64,000 nucleotides of DNA from Armatimonadota bacterium. GTDB taxonomy: Bacteria > Armatimonadota > Zipacnadia > Zipacnadales > JABUFB01. Below, piece after piece: positions 17,202-24,444 of the stretch. The stretch covers positions 62,001 through 126,000 of the forward strand of contig JABUFB010000005.1 in the NCBI GenBank assembly GCA_013314775.1. The letters are read 5' to 3'. Numbering within the stretch: position 1 is the stretch's first letter; each line of letters opens with the position of its first letter. The position numbers were made by a program, and so were the translations under genes. The notes under the pieces were generated by a model that was not told the DNA's origin, did no database searches, and saw only the letters and a program-made list of their open reading frames with translations.

Positions 17202-17241
17202 ACACGCCATGAGGGATATGGACGCAATGGAGGTGATCACC

Positions 17242-17760
17242 GTGGAGCACGGGAACGTTCTTCGGTTTGTCAACATACAGGGAATACGCGATCGGATCGA
17301 AGAGTTGCGCCCGGCCGCGAATGAGTTCGATGCGTTGGTGCGTCTGTTGGACGCAGTGAACCGCGAGCTTGGCGGTGATAGTGCAGTCGCGGGAGCAACG
17401 GCCGCTCCCAGGTTGTCAGGCTCACAGGCCGAGACAGGGCCCGGTGGCGCTGATGCCCGGAAGGGGTACGGAGGCGAGGATCTGGTGGACCACGTCTTGC
17501 CGATCCTCGCGGACGCGAATGGCCCGATGGCGACCCAGGATATTCTGACTGCGCTGGAGGCCCGGGGGATAGCGTGTTCTGGCACGAGCGCTCGGAACAC
17601 ACTGTATAGCGCTCTGCACAGGAGCGACCGGGTAGAGCGTGTCGGGAGAGGGCTGTGGCAGCCTGCTGGACGCAGGGCTGGGGACGTGCAGGCGACTGCC
17701 CAGTCGAGTCGGTCGACAGAAGATACCGAGGAAGGTGATGCAGACGACCGCGAACAGTAA
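17242..17760 (+). CDS. Small protein with C-terminal winged-helix (HARE-HTH-like) domain
   Basis: A 172-residue protein if started at the GTG at 17242, which has GGAGGTGATC placed 8 nt upstream, a near-perfect anti-16S match; ATGs at 17209, 17218 and 17227 are in frame but lie at or just after the predicted transcription start. The N terminus ('IRDRIEELRPAANEFDALVRLLDAVN') is helical and possibly coiled. The C-terminal part, 'VLPILADANGPMATQDILTALEARG ...NTLYSALHRSDRVERVGRGLW', broken by a short linker, looks like a HARE-HTH winged helix that typically couples to DNA or chromatin regulators. The last ~30 residues are acidic and low in complexity. No specific target can be inferred; it lies between heme gene clusters. 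Confidence 0.65.
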   Translation: MEHGNVLRFVNIQGIRDRIEELRPAANEFDALVRLLDAVNRELGGDSAVAGATAAPRLSGSQAETGPGGADARKGYGGEDLVDHVLPILADANGPMATQDILTALEARGIACSGTSARNTLYSALHRSDRVERVGRGLWQPAGRRAGDVQATAQSSRSTEDTEEGDADDREQ

Positions 17761-17936
17761 CCAGAACGCAGAACGCCCCCTATCCCGCCAAGGTCTCAGG
17801 GGCGCTCCAGCCATACACGGCCACTGGGGGTGGTTGCCCCATGGCCCGACGGGTCGAGAGAGAGGACCCGAGTTAAATGGTTTATACCAGACGGAGGCCT
17901 CTTGCGCAAGAGTGAAGTTTCGGTGAGGTGTATGCC
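17761..17936 (+). other. Intergenic stretch between the two small HTH-like genes
   Basis: No gene seen. It holds two weak inverted repeats: CGCCCC...GGGGCG around 17771-17805 and CGGGTC...GACCCG around 17850-17873. Either could form a modest hairpin. GGTGAGG at 17922-17928 is the ribosome binding site for the next gene. Confidence 0.4.
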
Positions 17937-18278
17937 ATGGACGACGCCGGCCTGAAAAAACGCCTTCTGTCGGTGCTGTGCTCGCAAGCAGTAGGACCGG
18001 AGAACGCCAAGAGCGCAGACACACTTGCACAACTCGTAGGCATCAAGCAGAGTCGAGAGAACGTCGAACTGCGCGGACTGATCCGCGATCTGTTATTCCT
18101 CGGGTACCCGGTCTGCGCGGCCACGGGTGCTCGTTGCCGGGGCTTCTTCATCGCGACGGAACGCCAGCAGTTGGTGCGATACCGCGATAGTCTGAGCAAC
18201 CGGATTGCCGAGATCGCGAAGCGACGTGACGCTGTGGACCGCGCCATTGCTGCGTGGGATGAGATGCGGGCAGCCTGA
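17937..18278 (+). CDS. Small hypothetical protein, HTH-like with C-terminal helix
   Basis: A 113-residue protein beginning at ATG 17937, chosen because GGTGAGG sits 8 nt upstream; an in-frame GTG three codons earlier overlaps that site. Residues ~10-75 resemble a winged-helix fold seen in small phage or chromosomal regulators: 'ENVELRGLIRDLLFLGYPVCAA' followed by 'RGFFIATERQQLVRYRDSL', where the last helix resembles an amphipathic coil ending 'AEIAKRRDAVDRAIAAWDEM'. I do not recognise a named family. It probably follows the previous small gene in one transcript. Confidence 0.6.
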   Translation: MDDAGLKKRLLSVLCSQAVGPENAKSADTLAQLVGIKQSRENVELRGLIRDLLFLGYPVCAATGARCRGFFIATERQQLVRYRDSLSNRIAEIAKRRDAVDRAIAAWDEMRAA

Positions 18279-18291
18279 CGTGGAATGGCCA

Positions 18292-18316
18292 GGGGCCGCC
18301 GTCGCATGGCGGCCCC
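18292..18316. terminator. Bidirectional terminator hairpin
   Basis: A 9-bp perfect stem (GGGGCCGCC / GGCGGCCCC) with a 7-nt loop lies between the small HTH-like gene and the convergent stop of heme protein D. Confidence 0.55.
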
Positions 18317-18319
18317 CCG

Positions 18320-21300
18320 CTACTCCGCCGGGCCGGTTGCTCCCAGGACCTTGGCCTTCATCAGCGCGTAGTTCGCGTCCTCCCGGCTCAGCCAGGTGAG
18401 GCCGCGGCACTGCTCCCAGCCGCCCTCGCTCTCAGCGAGCGGTGACATGAGCACCCGGCTTTCCTCGGGGATCGCCACGTTCACCAGCGCCTCCAGCGGC
18501 TGCTCGCTCATCCCCTCGTGGCACTCATTACACGCGCTCCTCACATGCTCGCGCAGGGCCGCCACGCCCTCTTCGGAAGGCTTTCGGCGCTCCGGTCTGG
18601 TGAATGAGTAGTCGCCGTAATACTGGCCGTTCAGGTCCAGCCACTCCGCGATGCGGGTGAAGCTATCGGGGTCGATTGGGGCCTTGCGGTGGTGCTCGTT
18701 GAGCAGGAATCGCGCGAGTTTTCCGGCGTGCGAGCCATAGTCCATGATCTTGCTGATGTCGGTCTGCTCGTTGCGATGGGCGAGGGCGACCCAGCCCGGC
18801 CGCGTCACCAGGGCCTCGTAAGACTGACTGAACTGGCCCTTCGGAGTGCCCAGCAGGTCGAGGTTACCCGCGGTCCGCTTGAGCCCGTGACAGCGGATGC
18901 AGTAGCGATCAAGCACTGGCTGCACTGAGCGAGCGTAGCTGAACCCCCCGGCGTATCGCGGGCCGGCAGTTGGCTGGAGCTCCTTTGCCTCGGCGGGGGC
19001 GAGGCGCCGGCCACCATAGGGCAGGGAGCCCCGGGGTTCGTGGCATCCGGCACAACTGATGACCTCGCCGGGCTGCAGGTAGACCTGGCTGCGCATGCTG
19101 AACACGGCCATGTTGTTTTCATCGAGAAGCTGGAACAGCAGGGGTTCTTGGGCGGGTGCGCGGAACGCCACAGAACCGTCCTCTTCGACCGGAACGGTCC
19201 CCACTACACCCTTGACTATCTCCTGGCTCACCCAGCTGCGCTCCGGGACGGAAGCAGTGGGCTGCTCTATCATGCGCACCACACGCAGGCGCTTGATGGT
19301 GCCCGGGATCAGCGGCTCTACGCTGTCGTAGACATTCTGGATCAGGAAAACACCGTCAGCACGTCCCGGCTCCAGTGAGGACGAGAGCACCGGTGGCACC
19401 GGCCGCGGCCGGACCGGGATGGGGGAGAAGCAGGACATCCTCGGGTCCCGGTAGATCAGCTCCCGGCCGCCGAGGGTGTCCACGAGGTAGATCCCATAGG
19501 CTTCAGTCGCCTGCACATTGCCCTGAGAAACCAGCCGGTCGGGGCTGTAGGCTGCGAGATACAGGTCTTCGGAAAGCGGCCAGGGCTGGCTGTAGCTGCC
19601 GATGGGCCAGCCTTCGGTTTCGGGGAAACTGGCGTCAGGGGTGATGCGCCGGACAGCATCAAGCCCATCTTCGCCGAGGCGGCGGTCAATGGCGATGATC
19701 GATCCGGCTGTATACGAATGGTGGGCCATCGCCGTGGCCGCGACGAGATCGGTCCCAGGGATCGGCTTGGCCTCGGCGATCATGCACGGATTGCGCGTGG
19801 AATTTCCATAGTAATGGGCCACTGCGGTACCATCAGGCCGGGTGGTCCACAGACTCTGCAGTACGGTGTCGTGGCGGTTGATGTAGTCCCAGCGGGTGTA
19901 GATGATCAGGCCGCTGGGTAAGACAGCCGGATCCCACTCGTTGGCTTCGCCATAGCTGAGACGCGTGATGTTGCCCCCGTTGGCGTCACACCGGTAGAGA
20001 ACATAGGAGGGGGTGTAGCGGCCTCCGTGGCAGCGACCGAAGCCCTGGTTGCGGGTGGAGACAAAGGCGATCCCGCCATCCGGCAGGTAGCAGGGGTCGA
20101 AATCTTCAATGAGGACGGTGGTGCGGCCCATCCACCCTTGCAGCGGATCGACGCCGGGCACTCCGGTGAGTTGTCGAACCACGCCCGAGACAAGGTCAAG
20201 CTCGTACAGGAAGAATTGTCGCGCATTGCGGTCCTGGACGGTGTGATCACAGAAGCTGAACACCACACGGCGACCGTCGTATGACAGGTCCGGGTGGAGG
20301 ACGGAGCCGACCGGCAGCTTGTCCGCGAGCAGCGGCACTGCCAGGGGCTGCGAGCGCCAGGACTTCAGGAGCACAATACCATCACCCGGGCGGCTGTGAC
20401 GGCCCTCATACTGATCCACCATGTGGCTGTACAGGGGAGGCGGGCGCTTGGTGATAAGCAGGTCGCTGAAGTCCAGCAAAGGATGGGACAAGATCATCTC
20501 GCGCCGCAATTTGCGCACGTCGAGATACAGCGACTGCCAGTCAGTCCCAGGCTTCGCTTCCGCTATCCGTGCCTCGAGACCCTTCAGTCGCTCCGCAAGG
20601 TCTGGCAGGGGCCTTGCGGCAGACACGAACTCCAGCGTCTTGCGCGCGAGCTCGAGGGCGTCGGCGGTAGCGGCGCGGAACAGCGCGTTGTCAGCTCCCG
20701 CGCCCATCCTCTTCGGGGGTGTGTACGTTGACCAGGGGCTGGAGCTACTCTGGGTCGCGGGCTGGTCCAGGGCGATGTTCAAGTCGGGCTTATCGGCGGC
20801 GTAGACCTCGACTTCGTCCAGGTGCAGGTAGCTGCGACCGGGCAATTGCAGCCGCACGTAACGAGCCTTCTGGCCCTGAAGCGGCACTTCCATGGGCTTG
20901 CCATCTAGCGCGCCGTGGAAGAGCACACCCTGGTTCTGCCACACCTGCCGCCAGTTGTAGCCATCGCTGGACAGGAGCATCATCAGTACATTGTTACGCG
21001 AGCCGGCGTCCTCGCGGTTGTACAGTAGCGCGCGGTCAAGGACATATTCCTTGCCTAGGTCCACTTGCCACCAGGGCTTCTCCTCAAGCTGGGTGTGGAA
21101 TCCGGTGCCGCCGTCCTTGACGCCGTCCACAGCCCCCGGTGCGTCGTCATCAACGGACACCGATGCGCCTGGCGTGGGCTTCTTTTGCCTCGCCTGGCGA
21201 ATCCAGTCAAGTTCCAGCAGCAGGTCGTTGATCTCCAGTGGAAAGTCCCGGGCGATACGCTGGATGAGGGTGTCCGGGCCCTGGTCGACGGCGAATGCGA

Positions 21301-21877
21301 AGCCGGATGGCCCAGCGCCATTGCAGATTTTGAGGAGCAGGTGGTTTTCGCCTTTCCTTAGCTTCAAAGTGAGACGCTCGTCACCCAGTGTGCAGGCGCG
21401 CCCAATATTGTGTGCCAGCAGCTTCTCTCCATTGAGCCACACCACGATGGAATCATCACTACCCAGCAGGATCGGCAGTTCCTGTGCCTCGGGCACCGTG
21501 ATCGTGCGGTAGAGGTAGACGGCGATCCAGTCGTCATCGCCGAAGATGCGCAGGGAGTTCTCCTGGCCGTCGCGGAAGCGCGTGCCCGGTTGCCAGCGCA
21601 CCGTCCTGCCGCCCTTGCCCTCGTAGGAGGCCTGGAGGTCGATGGCTTTCTCGGGCGGATATACGGCGTCGAACCCCTTACCGTCCGGGGAATCGAAGGG
21701 CCCGATGTAGTACCAGCGTCCGAACTCCAGGCCACTGCCCTCGGCTTTGAGCGACGCTAGCCAGGTCTCGCGCGCGGTGTCGCACCGTACGTATTCATAA
21801 GCCAGCACCGGAGAGAGTTGCGTTGGCAGGAGCACAGCGGCGATGATGGAGATCAGCGCGGACCTCAGCCTTTTCAT
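18320..21877 (-). CDS. HzsA-related tri-heme protein, paralogue D
   Basis: A 1185-residue exported protein (signal sequence MKRLRSALISIIAAVLLPTQ). It combines a single PA14-like module (~50-200; 'WYYIGPFDSPDGKGFDAVYP', 'GSDDSIVVWLNGEKL'), a discoidin domain (~240-370; 'KPWWQVDLGKEYVLDRALLYN', broken here for length) and a PD40 propeller with 'MAHHSYTAGSIIAIDRR'. The HzsA-like region 'VGTVPVEEDGSVAFRAPAQ' carries CAGCH (942-946) and CIRCH (993-997). Unlike the others, it has an extra C-terminal heme motif CNECH (1116-1120) after the usual end motif 'RIAEWLDLNGQYYGDY'. The start lies 9 nt after the ccsA stop, so resB, ccsA and this gene look like one operon that couples heme attachment with its client. 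Confidence 0.83.
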   Translation of the reverse strand: MKRLRSALISIIAAVLLPTQLSPVLAYEYVRCDTARETWLASLKAEGSGLEFGRWYYIGPFDSPDGKGFDAVYPPEKAIDLQASYEGKGGRTVRWQPGTRFRDGQENSLRIFGDDDWIAVYLYRTITVPEAQELPILLGSDDSIVVWLNGEKLLAHNIGRACTLGDERLTLKLRKGENHLLLKICNGAGPSGFAFAVDQGPDTLIQRIARDFPLEINDLLLELDWIRQARQKKPTPGASVSVDDDAPGAVDGVKDGGTGFHTQLEEKPWWQVDLGKEYVLDRALLYNREDAGSRNNVLMMLLSSDGYNWRQVWQNQGVLFHGALDGKPMEVPLQGQKARYVRLQLPGRSYLHLDEVEVYAADKPDLNIALDQPATQSSSSPWSTYTPPKRMGAGADNALFRAATADALELARKTLEFVSAARPLPDLAERLKGLEARIAEAKPGTDWQSLYLDVRKLRREMILSHPLLDFSDLLITKRPPPLYSHMVDQYEGRHSRPGDGIVLLKSWRSQPLAVPLLADKLPVGSVLHPDLSYDGRRVVFSFCDHTVQDRNARQFFLYELDLVSGVVRQLTGVPGVDPLQGWMGRTTVLIEDFDPCYLPDGGIAFVSTRNQGFGRCHGGRYTPSYVLYRCDANGGNITRLSYGEANEWDPAVLPSGLIIYTRWDYINRHDTVLQSLWTTRPDGTAVAHYYGNSTRNPCMIAEAKPIPGTDLVAATAMAHHSYTAGSIIAIDRRLGEDGLDAVRRITPDASFPETEGWPIGSYSQPWPLSEDLYLAAYSPDRLVSQGNVQATEAYGIYLVDTLGGRELIYRDPRMSCFSPIPVRPRPVPPVLSSSLEPGRADGVFLIQNVYDSVEPLIPGTIKRLRVVRMIEQPTASVPERSWVSQEIVKGVVGTVPVEEDGSVAFRAPAQEPLLFQLLDENNMAVFSMRSQVYLQPGEVISCAGCHEPRGSLPYGGRRLAPAEAKELQPTAGPRYAGGFSYARSVQPVLDRYCIRCHGLKRTAGNLDLLGTPKGQFSQSYEALVTRPGWVALAHRNEQTDISKIMDYGSHAGKLARFLLNEHHRKAPIDPDSFTRIAEWLDLNGQYYGDYSFTRPERRKPSEEGVAALREHVRSACNECHEGMSEQPLEALVNVAIPEESRVLMSPLAESEGGWEQCRGLTWLSREDANYALMKAKVLGATGPAE

Positions 21878-21886
21878 GTGAACGGG

Positions 21887-22831
21887 TCACCCGTCTGTGG
21901 TGTTGCGTGAATCGGTCTCAGCGACGTGCGCTTCCCCCACTCGGCGCTCGGCCGCCTGTCGAATCCAGTACAGTATCCCCCATCCTGCCGCCAGTGCAAG
22001 CGCTCCGTAGGCGAAGATTGCCAGGGAAACGTGGATATGCAGCCACAGTTTGTTCTGAAGGGCCGGCGGCAGGGCAGTATGGCCCTTGTGCGGGAAGTAC
22101 AGATATCCGTACATGGCAATCAGCAGTGCGAGCGGAAGGCCGGCTGTGAGCGCCAGACCCTGACCCCGGAGTGACGCAACCAGCGCACACAGCACGATCC
22201 CCCACACGAACCAGAGCGAGAAGTCGTAGCCGCTGGTGAAGGTGATGCGCCCCGCGTCCACCATGCGCATTACCAGCACTGCCGAAAGTGCCAGCAGACC
22301 GGCGAAAGCCGCCACCTGGGCCGCCTTGCTCGACCCCGCCACGCCGCGCGCAAGGTTCCCGGCAGACAGCGCAAAGGCCACCAGGAACAGCACGAATGCG
22401 GCAGTGGTTAGCAGTGCCTCCGCCGTACTGACGCCCGAAAAGCCGCCCAGTAGCCGTCCTTCGGGCGATGCGTGGGCTAAGCCGTAGGAGTGAAGGCTCT
22501 GCAGGTAGTTCACACCGGCATACGTGAACAGGACCGCTGCCAGCCCTATAACCGCGAACCCGGCCGAAGCAGCGCCGCCCCAGTTCCTCTGCTTGCGTCC
22601 GTGCAGATATGCCGCGTAAATGAGCCATGTGACCAGTGACGCGGTCTCTTTCGGGTCCCAGCTCCACCAGCGCTGCCAAACATACTGTGCCCACACTGCC
22701 CCGGTGATGATGACCATTGTCAGGAGCGGGAATCCAAAGGCGATGGTGCGGTAGATGTTGCGGTCGATTTCATCAAGCGGCGGCAGGCTGCTGCAGATGT
22801 GCGCCCACACGCCCCGAGAAGGTCGCGTCAT
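21887..22831 (-). CDS. ccsA: CcsA/CcsB-type heme handling protein with swapped halves
   Basis: A 314-residue polytopic membrane protein of System II cytochrome c biogenesis, which delivers heme for attachment to CXXCH motifs. The WWD heme-binding signature 'WWSWDPKETASLVTWLIYAA' is at 55-74 and 'SLHSYG' at 112-117. In usual CcsA proteins this region is C-terminal. Here it comes first, and the region normally N-terminal ('RMVDAGRITFTSGYDFSLWF' near 189-208, 'LWLHIHVSLAIFAYG' at 262-276, 'GILYWI') follows. The order therefore looks circularly permuted, with the break in the cytoplasmic loop before 'LDEIDRNIYRTIAFGFPLL'. The start codon overlaps the resB stop (ATGA), supporting the N terminus. 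Conserved histidines appear present in both halves. Confidence 0.82.
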   Translation of the reverse strand: MTRPSRGVWAHICSSLPPLDEIDRNIYRTIAFGFPLLTMVIITGAVWAQYVWQRWWSWDPKETASLVTWLIYAAYLHGRKQRNWGGAASAGFAVIGLAAVLFTYAGVNYLQSLHSYGLAHASPEGRLLGGFSGVSTAEALLTTAAFVLFLVAFALSAGNLARGVAGSSKAAQVAAFAGLLALSAVLVMRMVDAGRITFTSGYDFSLWFVWGIVLCALVASLRGQGLALTAGLPLALLIAMYGYLYFPHKGHTALPPALQNKLWLHIHVSLAIFAYGALALAAGWGILYWIRQAAERRVGEAHVAETDSRNTTDG

Positions 22832-24309
22832 GCGGGGCCTCCAGCGGAATTGTCTATCTTGTCACCCACGCCCACGAATACCTCATGGAATGCCGAACCA
22901 AGGCGGAGCATGTCTTCATTGTCGCGCCCCGGGCCGATCGCGGCAAGAGAGACCTTGACGCCGTCCTCGCCCTCTACGAGGCGCACCGTGGCCTGGTTTG
23001 CCCGAAGGTAGAAGATGAGCATCATCCCCAGGAGGCAGCCCACAAAGCCTGTCCAGACCAGGGGTACTCCGGGGTCTCGCCGGATCCCCAGGCCCGACCA
23101 GGACAGGGCGCGCTCGAAGGTGATTTCGCCGCCCGGAATCGGCGCCGACTGACCGGTGAAAATGGGTTTCATATCGCGGATATCGTGCGTCCCGTCTTCC
23201 GCGACGGCAACCACGGACAGGCCCAGGGCCGGCCGGCCGGGAATCTCGGAACCGCTGCCTTCCACCCGCCCCTGACGCTCGACGGCATCCGGAACGAACC
23301 ACCGGGCGACCAGCGCCGTCTTCCGGTCGGGCAGGATCACCGCGGCGTTGTCCTTCCGGAAGCGCCATCGCAGCCCCTGGTCGTTCTCGCCCGCGGGTTC
23401 AAGAGGAAAGAAAACGGAGTAATCTTCGCCCTCGACGGTCACGGTCGCCTCGGCTCCGGCCATGCCCCAGCTCGATTGGCTTATGTAGAACCCGCGGTAC
23501 TTGAGGGGGTGGTTGACGCGTATGGTCCGGCGAAGGCGCTCCTGCCCGGATTCAAGGACGGACAGGTCGCTGTAGTAGTTCTCGATACCACCCGATTCAG
23601 GGTCGGGACGCACCTCGAAGGAGTTGAGGCGCAGGTCAAAGGGCATGCGACCGTCGGGGTCCTTGTACGTCTCGCCTTCGACGATGATCGCCGTTGTGTC
23701 TACCGAAGTCGCCGGCAGTGACCCAAGAAGGGCGCCGAAGCCTATCAGGAAGATGGAGTAGTGGGTCAATGCCGGACCCCAGGCCGCCCAGCGGAAGCGG
23801 GACAGATAGATCCAATGGGCGCCCTGGTGCTCGCCAAGGTCGTGCACGGCGAATCCGGCGCTCCTCGCAGCGAGGCGTACCGACGCCGGCATCTTCTCGA
23901 CGGACGGCGCCGTGAACGTCGTCGCATTGCTCTCGGCGAAACGTGCTGCTGCAGCCGCTGCCGTGGGGACTCGCCACCGCCCAATTGACAGTCGCCAGAG
24001 CCGACGTGTGCAGGCGACCAGACTGACCATCAGGATGCCGCTGATGAGCAGGAACCACCACGACGTGAACACTCGGTCCAGACCAAGAAGGGGTACAAGG
24101 CGCCCGAAGACGCCATACCATTCCTGGTAGAGTTCGGGGGGCTGCTTCTGGGGAATGATCGCACCGGTCAGGCTCCCTGCCGCGAGGGCCGCGAGGATAA
24201 CCATGACGACACGCATTTCGCTCAGGCGCGACAAGAGGAACCGCAGCAGCCGGCCTGCGGTAATCTCCGGGTTCGTCGGCGAGGGTGTGTTCGGGGAAGG
24301 GTCGGCCAC
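22828..24309 (-). CDS. resB: ResB/Ccs1 cytochrome c biogenesis protein
   Basis: A 493-residue protein of the ResB (Ccs1) family, partner of CcsA in System II cytochrome c maturation. Hydrophobic segments are seen near 34-53 (VVMVILAALAAGSLTGAIIP), 85-101 (WWFLLISGILMVSLVAC), ~178-195 (HYSIFLIGFGALLGSL) and ~430-447 (TGFVGCLLGMMLIFYL). The large stretch between the third and fourth is the periplasmic domain, with 'YYSDLSVLESG' and 'HPLKYRGFYISQSSWG', typical of ResB. Length is within the family range. It overlaps ccsA by four bases. It is divergent from heme protein E, so the intergenic 24310-24444 may hold promoters for both. Confidence 0.9.
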   Translation of the reverse strand: MADPSPNTPSPTNPEITAGRLLRFLLSRLSEMRVVMVILAALAAGSLTGAIIPQKQPPELYQEWYGVFGRLVPLLGLDRVFTSWWFLLISGILMVSLVACTRRLWRLSIGRWRVPTAAAAAARFAESNATTFTAPSVEKMPASVRLAARSAGFAVHDLGEHQGAHWIYLSRFRWAAWGPALTHYSIFLIGFGALLGSLPATSVDTTAIIVEGETYKDPDGRMPFDLRLNSFEVRPDPESGGIENYYSDLSVLESGQERLRRTIRVNHPLKYRGFYISQSSWGMAGAEATVTVEGEDYSVFFPLEPAGENDQGLRWRFRKDNAAVILPDRKTALVARWFVPDAVERQGRVEGSGSEIPGRPALGLSVVAVAEDGTHDIRDMKPIFTGQSAPIPGGEITFERALSWSGLGIRRDPGVPLVWTGFVGCLLGMMLIFYLRANQATVRLVEGEDGVKVSLAAIGPGRDNEDMLRLGSAFHEVFVGVGDKIDNSAGGPA

Positions 24310-24444
24310 GCACCGCCTCCGGATCGGTTCTGGGCAGTCTCCGGGTGTGCAGTATTGCAGGAGAGCTGCCTGTCTTGAGGGAATATGTGCAATGCCAATT
24401 GGTCATCGGGCCTGCATTTACCTGCCCGGCCGGGAGACAATCCA

